DNA from: Rikenellaceae bacterium
GTDB lineage: Bacteria > Bacteroidota > Bacteroidia > Bacteroidales > UBA932
DNA length: 6,139 nt
Assembly (NCBI GenBank): GCA_012800665.1
Contig: JAAZIW010000104.1
Span: 1 to 6,139 of the forward strand
Reading direction: 5' to 3'
The translations under genes and the position numbers were made by a program. Below are positions 1 through 5,504 of the stretch, one piece after another. Within the stretch, counting starts at the first letter, position 1, and every line of letters starts with the position of its first letter. Below the pieces are notes generated by a model that was not told the origin of the DNA, ran no database searches, and saw only the letters and a list, made by a program, of their open reading frames with translations.

Positions 1-76
1 CGGCTTCTGCTTGTTCCGCCATTGCCTTTCCGGCTGTCGCCTCGCTTGGCATTCTGCCTTGTTCAGCTATCGTCAT
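1..76 (-). CDS. Possible 5' end of a leftward gene, cut by the window edge
   Basis: On the minus strand an ATG at 76-74 opens a frame that runs without a stop to the window edge (25 codons, rich in Ala, Glu and Gln, starting MTIAEQGRMPSEA). A purine-rich stretch (GGGGAAGGGAGG) lies about 10-20 nt upstream and could act as a ribosome binding site. A good leftward -7 box (TAACTTTG, 113-120) sits about 37 nt before the ATG. I recognise no family in so short a fragment, and 25 open codons can occur by chance. The promoter-like box and the divergent layout relative to the peptidase gene are the main reasons for listing it. Confidence 0.3.
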   Translation of the reverse strand, partial: MTIAEQGRMPSEATAGKAMAEQAEA

Positions 77-112
77 AGGGCCTTCGCCTCCCTTCCCCTC
101 AATAAAGCGCTG

Positions 113-120
113 CAAAGTTA
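113..120 (-). promoter_or_regulatory. Leftward Bacteroidota-type -7 box
   Basis: The minus strand reads TAACTTTG followed by CA, a full match to the Bacteroidota -7 consensus TAnnTTTG. No clear -33 TTTG is visible at the expected 19-21 nt spacing, although ATTTTACAAAAT lies upstream (minus strand of 134-145). It would drive the possible gene at the left edge, divergent from the peptidase gene. Confidence 0.35.
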
Positions 121-131
121 GCAAAATTTGT

Positions 132-139
132 TAATTTTG
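132..139 (+). promoter_or_regulatory. Candidate -7 box for the prolyl oligopeptidase gene
   Basis: TAATTTTG matches TAnnTTTG and lies 30 nt before the ATG at 170, which would give a leader of roughly 24 nt. No -33 TTTG is present at the usual distance, so the call is weak. The start codon is preceded by an A-rich stretch (AACAAAAAATG) and no Shine-Dalgarno sequence, as is usual in this phylum. Confidence 0.3.
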
Positions 140-169
140 TAAAATAACCCGAACTAATCCGAACAAAAA

Positions 170-2278
170 ATGAATAAAACCTTATTTTTAGTCTGCGCAG
201 CCGCTCTGATTATTGCAGGATGCTCGCGTCAGACCCCTCTCGATTATCCCCAAGCGATGAAAGACAACACATCCGACATTTATTTCGGGGTAGAGGTAAA
301 AGACCCCTACCGCCCTCTCGAGGACGATAATTCTCCCGAAACCCAAGCATGGGTAGAAGCACAGAATGCCCTTACTCAAAAATATATGGCTCAAATCCCA
401 TTCAGGGATAAACTTCGCTCACGCCTGTCTGAAGTTTGGAATTACGAGCGCATCTCCGCTCCGGTGAAGCGCCATGGCAAATATTATTATTCCCGCAATG
501 ACGGTCTCCAGAACCAGAGCGTCCTTTATGTTACCGATGAACCCGGCACCCCCGGCAAGGTTCTTCTCGACCCCAACACCCTTTCAGATGACGGCACGGT
601 GGCATTTACCGGCTCCAGCATCTCCAAGGACGGCAAATATATGGCCTATACCATCTCTCGAAGCGGCAGCGACTGGACCGAAATCTATGTACTCGACCTC
701 CAAAGCGGCAAACATCTTGAGGATCATATAGTCTGGGGCAAATTCACCGATGCTGCCTGGCATGGCAACGGCTTCTATTACAGCGCCTACGATGCTCCCT
801 CTGAGCGCGCATACAGCGGCAAGAACGAGCTGCATAAAATTTACTATCACAAAATCGGCACAGCCCAGAGCGAGGACAAACTCTATTTCAGCAATCCCAA
901 ATATCCACTTCGCTTTTATTCGCTTAGTCTGAATGATGAAGAAAGCATGATGTTCCTCTACGAATCCGGAATGGGCAACGGTAATCTGTTGTATGTTAAG
1001 GATTTGACTAAAAAGAATGCGCCTTTCGTGAAGATGGTGGATGATTATGAATTGCAATACAGCCCCATCGGGACCGTGGGTAAGCATATCTACCTCTATA
1101 CCAATTATGGAGCATCAATGGGGAGGATTATGGTGGCGGATATTTCCAAGCCCGGCATAGAAAATTGGAAGGAGGTATTGGGAGAAAGCAAAGATGCCAT
1201 AGATGGCGTTTACATTATCGGCGGCAAGCTTGTAGTAACTTATCTTGCAGATGCCTGCTCGCGCGCAGCCCTCTTCAATCTTGACGGAAAATTCATAAGA
1301 GATATTGAGTTGCCCGGCATAGGCAGCGTATATTTCGCCGGCGTGCAGGATGAACCCGACTGTTATTATTCCTTCACCTCAATAACATCTCCCGCTACCA
1401 TCTACAAATACGACCTTGACAGCGGGGAAAGCAGCCTCTATGCTCAGCCGAAACTTGCTTTCAATCCCGATGATTTTACTACTGAGGAAATCTTCTATCC
1501 CAGCAAAGACGGCACTCAAATACCAATGTTCATCACCTATAAAAAGGGTCTCAAACTCAATGGCAAAAATCCGACTCTTCTTTATGGCTACGGCGGATTC
1601 AATGTCAGCATGACGCCCTATTTCACTCCACGCCGCATTCCTTTCCTAGAAAACGGAGGCATCTATGCGCAGCCGAGCATAAGGGGAGGAGGAGAATATG
1701 GTAAAGAATGGCATTTGGCCGGCACCAAGATGCAAAAGCAGAATGTGTTTGATGACTTTATCGCTGCGGCGGAATGGCTCATTGCCAACAAATATACCGA
1801 CAGCAAGCATATCGCAATAATGGGCGGCAGCAACGGCGGACTTCTTGTAGGCGCCTGCATGACCCAAAGGCCGGAACTCTTCAGGGTTGTAATCTCACAG
1901 GTAGGAGTGATGGATATGCTTCGCTATCACAAGTTTACGATAGGATGGAATTGGGCTAGGGACTTTGGTACTTCCGAAGAAAGCCCTGAAATGTTCGAGT
2001 ATCTGTATGGCTATTCTCCTTTGCATAATCTGAAGCAGGGAGTTGCCTATCCTGCAACACTCATTACCACCGCTGACCACGACGATCGTGTGGTGCCCGC
2101 GCATTCATTCAAGTTTGCCGCCACTTTGCAAGACTGCCAGGCCGGTCCGGCGCCTTGCCTGATAAGGGTTGATGTAAAGGCAGGGCATGGCAGCGGCAAG
2201 CCCGTATCAATGCAGATAGATGAATACACTGATATCTACAGCTTTATAATCTATAATATGCCCGGCGGGAAGTATTAG
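170..2278 (+). CDS. Prolyl oligopeptidase family serine peptidase (S9A), lipoprotein
   Basis: This is a 702-residue prolyl endopeptidase of clan SC, family S9A, which cleaves short peptides after proline. Residues 1-18 form a lipoprotein signal peptide with a hydrophobic core and the lipobox IIAGC (lipidated Cys18), so the mature enzyme should be membrane-anchored in the envelope. The N-terminal segment (about 30-80, with DPYRPLED) and a propeller region (about 80-430) precede the C-terminal alpha/beta-hydrolase domain (about 435-702). That domain shows GYGGFN (473-478), the nucleophile elbow GGSNGG with Ser554, DHDDRVVP with Asp638 as catalytic acid and Arg640 as the probable proline-peptide carboxylate binder, and AGHGSGKP with His673. 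The whole triad is intact and the length matches bacterial homologues such as the ~705-residue flavobacterial enzyme. The start is fixed by the signal peptide. It stands alone in its orientation and converges on tadA. Confidence 0.96.
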   Translation: MNKTLFLVCAAALIIAGCSRQTPLDYPQAMKDNTSDIYFGVEVKDPYRPLEDDNSPETQAWVEAQNALTQKYMAQIPFRDKLRSRLSEVWNYERISAPVKRHGKYYYSRNDGLQNQSVLYVTDEPGTPGKVLLDPNTLSDDGTVAFTGSSISKDGKYMAYTISRSGSDWTEIYVLDLQSGKHLEDHIVWGKFTDAAWHGNGFYYSAYDAPSERAYSGKNELHKIYYHKIGTAQSEDKLYFSNPKYPLRFYSLSLNDEESMMFLYESGMGNGNLLYVKDLTKKNAPFVKMVDDYELQYSPIGTVGKHIYLYTNYGASMGRIMVADISKPGIENWKEVLGESKDAIDGVYIIGGKLVVTYLADACSRAALFNLDGKFIRDIELPGIGSVYFAGVQDEPDCYYSFTSITSPATIYKYDLDSGESSLYAQPKLAFNPDDFTTEEIFYPSKDGTQIPMFITYKKGLKLNGKNPTLLYGYGGFNVSMTPYFTPRRIPFLENGGIYAQPSIRGGGEYGKEWHLAGTKMQKQNVFDDFIAAAEWLIANKYTDSKHIAIMGGSNGGLLVGACMTQRPELFRVVISQVGVMDMLRYHKFTIGWNWARDFGTSEESPEMFEYLYGYSPLHNLKQGVAYPATLITTADHDDRVVPAHSFKFAATLQDCQAGPAPCLIRVDVKAGHGSGKPVSMQIDEYTDIYSFIIYNMPGGKY

Positions 2279-2544
2279 CGCCTTGCCATACTATGAGACT
2301 CTCATCGGTAAGGAAGGTTTTACTGCCGTTTTTGCTTAGCAGGTTTTTCAACCGTTTTTTCAGGCAGGCCTGCATGGTTGTGTGGCGGCTTTTGCAACTG
2401 CTCTTGCCAGGCGGACCTGTATGGCGGCATTGCCGGCGCGGTTGCTATCGGCTTTGTGCAAGCTGTTAGACTCTCATTAGCAAGGCAGTTTTTTTACCAC
2501 TGCTCTTGCCAGGCGGACCTGTATGGCGGCTCTTGACGGCTTGG
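2279..2544. repeat. Spacer of degenerate GC-rich repeats between convergent genes
   Basis: This spacer between two gene 3' ends holds no supported gene. A 32-bp block, starting ACTGCTCTTGCC and ending TATGGCGGC, occurs identically at 2397-2428 and 2499-2530. A looser third version of its core (CAGGC-GG-CCTG-ATGG...CGGC) begins at 2361 and includes the perfect palindrome GCAGGCCTGC (2364-2373). A second shared block, GACTCTCAT followed by a similar T-rich stretch, is at 2297 and 2469. The two half-copies are therefore about 172 and 102 bp apart, with an indel between them. Just after the peptidase stop, CCTTGCC (2281-2287) can pair with GGTAAGG around TGAGACTCTCA, a possible imperfect transcript-end hairpin. 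Confidence 0.7.
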
Positions 2545-2997
2545 TCACCTTTTAGTTTTAAAATAGTCGCTGACTAAAGCGGAGCAGTCTTCGGCCATAA
2601 CGCCGGAGACTGTTTCTGTTTTCGGATGCAGCAGTGATGGCTTGTAGAGGGTAAATCCCCGCTTGGGGTCGCCCGCTCCGTATACGAGTTTTCCGAGTTG
2701 CGCCCAATTCATGGCGGCGGCGCACATTGGGCAGGGCTCCACGGTTACATATAATGTACAATCGCTTAGATACTTGCCCCCCATTTCTCCGCATGCCGCA
2801 GTGATGGCTATCATTTCCGCATGAGCCGTCGGGTCGCTCAGCCTCTCCGTCATATTATGGCCGCGTCCAATAATCCGCCCCCTACATACCACTACCGCCC
2901 CGATCGGCACCTCATCTTCCTCTTTCGCCATCTTCGCCTCCTTCAATGCCTCATGCATGAATTTTACATCTATCTCACTTTTATTCTCCGGTTTCAT
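2545..2997 (-). CDS. tadA: tRNA-specific adenosine deaminase TadA
   Basis: This 150-residue cytidine/deoxycytidylate deaminase-fold enzyme should convert A34 to inosine in the anticodon of tRNA-Arg(ACG), allowing one tRNA to read several CGN codons. The zinc and proton-shuttle motif is PTAHAE (His59, Glu61). The second zinc motif is EPCPMC (Cys89, Cys92). EVPIGAVVV (29-37), TLYVTVEP (81-88) and the C-terminal AEDCSALVSDYF also match TadA closely. The frame stays open upstream to an ATG at 3159, but I chose the ATG at 2997. It gives the normal family length, and the 54 upstream codons have no TadA similarity and run through the promoter-like region. A later Met14 is possible but would trim the conserved start. 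It is transcribed leftward toward the peptidase gene. Confidence 0.95.
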   Translation of the reverse strand: MKPENKSEIDVKFMHEALKEAKMAKEEDEVPIGAVVVCRGRIIGRGHNMTERLSDPTAHAEMIAITAACGEMGGKYLSDCTLYVTVEPCPMCAAAMNWAQLGKLVYGAGDPKRGFTLYKPSLLHPKTETVSGVMAEDCSALVSDYFKTKR

Positions 2998-3020
2998 AGT
3001 AATTCCTGTTATTACTCCTA

Positions 3021-3056
3021 CAAAGTTGGCGAAATTTTTATGATATTTTGTAAAAT
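3021..3056 (-). promoter_or_regulatory. Candidate tadA promoter region
   Basis: On the minus strand CAACTTTG (3021-3028) is one base off the -7 consensus TAnnTTTG and lies about 24 nt before the tadA start. ATTTTACAAAAT lies upstream (3045-3056). The same pair of words, in the same order and at similar spacing (24 versus 21 nt), occurs on the minus strand at 113-145 near the left edge. No standard -33 TTTG is seen. Confidence 0.3.
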
Positions 3057-3121
3057 CCCGGCCATATATTTTCGTTAAACACTCTTGCCTCTCTGCTTGA
3101 CAGCATTTAACCTCATAATAA

Positions 3122-3147
3122 TTTACCTTTTTTGGTAAACTTTTTTT
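3122..3147 (+). terminator. Small hairpin followed by a T-run
   Basis: TTTACC (3122-3127) and GGTAAA (3134-3139) can pair around a six-T loop, followed by C and seven Ts. The shape resembles a weak Rho-independent terminator reading rightward. The stem has only two G-C pairs and no rightward gene precedes it, so it may instead be a chance palindrome or a relic at the left border of the repeat-bounded islet. Confidence 0.25.
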
Positions 3148-3159
3148 AGGACGAGACAA

Positions 3160-3274
3160 AGGGCGTAAAATGGAACTCTCTGACTATCAGCGAAATCATG
3201 AAAGAACACCCGAAAATTTAGCTGACCTTCTTTTATGTTCTGCCTCATTATCAGCACTTTCCATTTTACGCCCT
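3160..3274 (+). repeat. 115-bp MITE-like element, copy A
   Basis: The element has a perfect 16-bp terminal inverted repeat: AGGGCGTAAAATGGAA at 3160-3175 and its reverse complement at 3259-3274. It matches copy B (5503-5617) at 111 of 115 positions in the same orientation, and the last 95 bases are identical. The differences are at element positions 1, 3, 17 and 20. Inside the left end a short hairpin around CTGACTATCAG is present, with one mismatch in the outer stem compared with copy B. No target-site duplication is visible at its flanks. It carries no transposase, so movement would depend on another enzyme. A small open frame from the ATG at 3170 (41 codons, MELSDYQRNHERTPENLADL...) crosses it but has no recognised family. 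Confidence 0.85.
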
Positions 3275-3541
3275 ATCGAAAGCCCTGTTGGCTAGCTTCG
3301 CTTTCGCCTTCTCGTACGGTGAGTGTCCAACTAATTCAAAACCTAAATGCAACTGATGTAAAAATGATTGATTAGTAAGTTGATATAAAAAAGGAGACAA
3401 AGCCCGAAGACTTGTCTCCCATGAAATGCTTACTACCTTTATCGTCACTAAATTTTAAACATCAGATAAAAATGAAGCATTTAACGCAAGAGCAAAGGTA
3501 TGAAATTTCTGCATTATTACGTGCACATCATTCAAAAAAGT
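3275..3541 (+). mobile_element. 5' remnant of an IS30-family insertion sequence
   Basis: This stretch between repeat copy A and the glycosylase gene reads like the left end and leader of an IS30-family element: an AT-rich leader, a hairpin at 3393-3419, then the first codons of the transposase at 3472. Everything beyond codon 23 is missing, and the next gene's stop codon begins at 3550, so the 3' part of the IS has been deleted or replaced. The exact left end is uncertain. GTGAGTGTCCAACTAATTC from about 3320 may be the terminal region, leaving about 45 bp (3275-3319) unassigned. That piece has only a 7-bp inverted repeat, CGAAAGC/GCTTTCG (3277-3283, 3300-3306). Confidence 0.55.
3393..3419 (+). 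other. Hairpin in the leader of the IS remnant
   Basis: GGAGACAA (3393-3400) and TTGTCTCC (3412-3419) form a perfect 8-bp stem around an 11-nt loop. There is no T-run after it, so it is not a standard terminator. Because it lies 53 nt before the transposase ATG, it may have limited transposase expression, for example by blocking readthrough translation. Confidence 0.5.
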
Positions 3542-3543
3542 AA
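3472..3543 (+). pseudogene. IS30-family transposase, N-terminal fragment only
   Basis: Only 23 codons remain, beginning MKHLTQEQRYEISALLRA, then HHSKK and a stop. MKHLT-EQRY-I is the characteristic opening of IS30-family transposases, just before their N-terminal helix-turn-helix. The rest of the DNA-binding region and the whole DDE catalytic domain are absent. The frame is also open upstream from an ATG at 3421, but the conserved start is at 3472. Homologues normally exceed 300 residues, so this is a dead fragment. It runs head-on toward the glycosylase gene, whose stop codon is 6 nt away. Confidence 0.75.
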
Positions 3544-3549
3544 AATCCG

Positions 3550-4173
3550 CTAATCCAGCGAAAGGAGCATCTCGCGGTAAAATTCGGCTTTCTTTTCAAG
3601 GGTGAGCGGATAGGCTCGGGAGGTTGAAGGAAGACGGAAGAAATTAATCCGGCGTCCGCTTTGCGGTAATATGATTTCGCTGCTTTCTCCTACTTTCGGG
3701 ATTTTACAGCCGAATTGCTGCGAAACCACCTCCGATGCCAAAGTACCGGTGGCAACTATCGCCTGACACTTAGGCAGTTGCTCAACGTGGGACGGAATAT
3801 CGCGAGCTTTCAAAATTTGTAAATCAGCATCAGAAGCAGTGCCTTTAAGCCGATGGATTATTTCAGCTGTATCGGAAAAAGCAAATCCATGCGAGGAGCA
3901 GAATTCCCGTATCGCCTCTTCATTCCAACGGTTTTGCGGGAAGGTCGGTTTTGCATTATTGCCTTTAAGGGCAGATGAAGAGCCGGAGCGAATCTCAAAA
4001 TAACTCTTGTCGGAATAAAAAATCATCCCCATTATCCGCCAAAAATCATTAGTGAAATTAGGATAGTAAAAATTCATGCTCCACCTGATTGGCTTGGCGG
4101 GAAAGGTACCCAAAAACAGCACTTTAGCTTCTGAGGGAAGGAACGGCTCGAACGGATGATTTTCTAATTCCAT
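3550..4173 (-). CDS. Uracil/hypoxanthine-DNA glycosylase superfamily protein
   Basis: This 207-residue protein belongs to the uracil-DNA glycosylase superfamily. Its motifs most resemble the hypoxanthine-DNA glycosylase (family 6) and mismatch-specific branches, which flip damaged bases (deaminated adenine or cytosine) out of DNA and cut the glycosidic bond. Motif 1 is LFLGTFPAK (19-27), followed by FYYPNFTNDFW (35-45), where Asn42 is the candidate catalytic or positioning residue. Motif 2 is LPSTSRAYP (181-189). ATGTLASEVV (141-150) fits the central strand-helix. The opening, MELENHPFEPFLPSEAKVLF, resembles a common Bacteroidales uracil-DNA glycosylase family protein, which supports the start. 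Its ATG overlaps the end of the RAYT gene by 10 nt (ATGGAATTAG shared), implying co-transcription and translational coupling. The substrate cannot be fixed from sequence. Confidence 0.85.
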   Translation of the reverse strand: MELENHPFEPFLPSEAKVLFLGTFPAKPIRWSMNFYYPNFTNDFWRIMGMIFYSDKSYFEIRSGSSSALKGNNAKPTFPQNRWNEEAIREFCSSHGFAFSDTAEIIHRLKGTASDADLQILKARDIPSHVEQLPKCQAIVATGTLASEVVSQQFGCKIPKVGESSEIILPQSGRRINFFRLPSTSRAYPLTLEKKAEFYREMLLSLD

Positions 4174-5243
4174 GTTTGAGTGTTTTTTAAAAAGTTCTTG
4201 CTTTCTTCTATCATCTTTTCCGCCTCCATAACCTCTTTCCGGCTGATTTTTTCCGGAGTAGTGATGATTTTATATTGCAGAAAGGCTCCTATTTGTTTAT
4301 AACTGACACCGCTTTTGGCACGAAGCTCAGATGCAAGTTTGATTTTTTCAATCCCAGGAAGGATGAGAATATCTTTAAGATGTTCATATCTCCCCGAAGA
4401 AAGCACCAATTCGGCCAGATGATTATAAACCCTATCATCTCCTCTTCGCTCAGACGCATCTTCCGGCAAGTCGTATTCGGCAAAAGTGTTGGCGTTGAAA
4501 GAGTAGAGCATCTCCTCGTAAGAGCGGTAAAATTGTTCTAAAGCGGTATAATCCACAGCATTATAGGAGCTGATGATAAAGTCGGTAAGCTGTTCTTTTT
4601 CAGATGGTTTAAGGTCTGAATAAAGTCGTTTAAGATAAGTGTAATTCAAATAATTATCTATCCTCCTTTGAGCCTTCACCATTTCGAGCGCTTGCTTGAG
4701 GTGAAAAGATGCCTTCCTTATTATTATAGGTTCCGAAAAAGGATGGTTATTGTGAGCATAGGCAAGAAAATTCCATCGGATATCTTGCGCCTTTCCGCAT
4801 AATTTCTTGTTGGTATGATTGTTATAAAGATATCCTGCTGCAGTGCGAATGCTTTTTGCCCCGTATTTTACTGCAGAGCCGAATTGCATATTGAACAGAG
4901 GACCCTTTCGACCAGCATCCGCATTATAGTCCCTAACAAAACGGGATGAATAGCCGGAAACAAAACTTCTGATTTCAGTTCTGCTGTCTGCCGCAATTAA
5001 GACATGTATATGGTTATACATCAATGCGAGGCCGAGAATCGTCATGCCATGTTTGCGTGCATATGTGGAAAATATGGTATAAAAGACCAAAAAATCTTGC
5101 AGCGTATAGAATATGACAACTTTTCCAACTGTCATCTGATAGACATGAATCGCACGTTGAATATTTTTTGTGCGCTGAATCTTTTTTGCGCCTTGCATTA
5201 TTTTTACGTCTTGCATTATTTTTGCGCCTTGCATTTTTTTCAT
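4164..5243 (-). CDS. REP-associated tyrosine transposase-like protein (Y1 HUH family)
   Basis: This 359-residue single-strand DNA transposase relative belongs to the Y1/IS200-like HUH superfamily. The HUH motif is in ALMYNHIHVLI (His78, His80), and the catalytic tyrosine is probably Tyr138 in AAGYLYNNHTNKKL, which corresponds to the YIxxNP region of RAYTs. GRKGPLFNMQFGS (111-123) fits the connecting strand. The Y1 domain spans about 31-150. A long, mostly helical C-terminal part follows. Residues about 301-322 (KLASELRAKSGVSYKQIGAFL) look like the DnaA-type helix-turn-helix found at the end of many Y1 proteins. Residues 1-30 are a repetitive Lys/Gln tail. The frame is open back to 5372, but that stretch only translates the tandem repeats, so I chose the ATG at 5243; Met4 or Met37 are alternatives. 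RAYTs usually mobilise or maintain short palindromic elements in trans and lack their own IS ends. Confidence 0.85.
   Translation of the reverse strand: MKKMQGAKIMQDVKIMQGAKKIQRTKNIQRAIHVYQMTVGKVVIFYTLQDFLVFYTIFSTYARKHGMTILGLALMYNHIHVLIAADSRTEIRSFVSGYSSRFVRDYNADAGRKGPLFNMQFGSAVKYGAKSIRTAAGYLYNNHTNKKLCGKAQDIRWNFLAYAHNNHPFSEPIIIRKASFHLKQALEMVKAQRRIDNYLNYTYLKRLYSDLKPSEKEQLTDFIISSYNAVDYTALEQFYRSYEEMLYSFNANTFAEYDLPEDASERRGDDRVYNHLAELVLSSGRYEHLKDILILPGIEKIKLASELRAKSGVSYKQIGAFLQYKIITTPEKISRKEVMEAEKMIEESKNFLKNTQTWN
5155..5243 (-). repeat. 18-bp tandem repeat encoding the RAYT N-terminal tail
   Basis: Five units lie end to end: 5155-5172, 5173-5190, 5191-5208, 5209-5226 and a shortened last one, 5227-5243. 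They translate as hexapeptides of the form K-(K/I/N)-(M/I)-Q-(G/D/R)-(A/V/T). The two middle units are the most alike. Because the period is 18 bp, unit gain or loss keeps the reading frame, so the tail could vary in length among strains without inactivating the gene. Confidence 0.8.
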
Positions 5244-5265
5244 ACTGCAATTAGTAGTGAATTTT

Positions 5266-5504
5266 AGCGTAAAATGCAACTGATGTCGCAAAAAAAATTG
5301 TGAATACTTGATATCTACCGCAGATGCAGGATGTAACGGAAAATCGAGCGTAAAATGGAACTGATGGCGCAAAAAAACGCGAATACTTGGTACCTACCGC
5401 AGATGCAGGACGTAACGGCAAATCGAGCGTAAAATGGAACTGATGGCGCAAAAAAACGCGAATACTTGATATCAACCGCAGGCGCAGGACGTAACGGCAA
5501 ATCG
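5266..5504. repeat. Three ~80-bp tandem repeats upstream of the RAYT gene
   Basis: The units are 5266-5346 (81 bp), 5347-5425 (79 bp) and 5426-5504 (79 bp). Each starts with AGCGTAAAATGGAACTGATG (the first has TGCAACTGATG), followed by an A-run, a central palindrome and GTAACGG-AAATCG. The next AGCGTAAAATGGAA at 5505 is the left end of repeat copy B, so the array merges into that element. The array ends only 22 nt before the RAYT ATG and so occupies its promoter and leader region. The 79-bp period is not a multiple of three, so the overlapping minus-strand open frames are repeat translations and not genes. No clear -33/-7 promoter was found inside it. Confidence 0.9.

Noticed and set aside
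2293..2469. 58-codon plus-strand open frame (MRLSSVRKVLLPFLL...) in the spacer after the peptidase gene
   Set aside because: It consists of the degenerate repeats themselves, has a Leu/Arg/Cys-rich composition typical of GC-rich non-coding repeats, and the second repeat copy does not keep the frame.
2565..2576. AGTCGCTGACTA in the 3' end of tadA, identical to part of element copy B
   Set aside because: A 12-base match is expected by chance in a window of this size, and here it encodes the conserved C-terminus of TadA.
2998..3159. 54-codon N-terminal extension of tadA
   Set aside because: It covers a promoter-like region, has no similarity to TadA, and would make the protein unusually long; the ATG at 2997 gives the normal family length.
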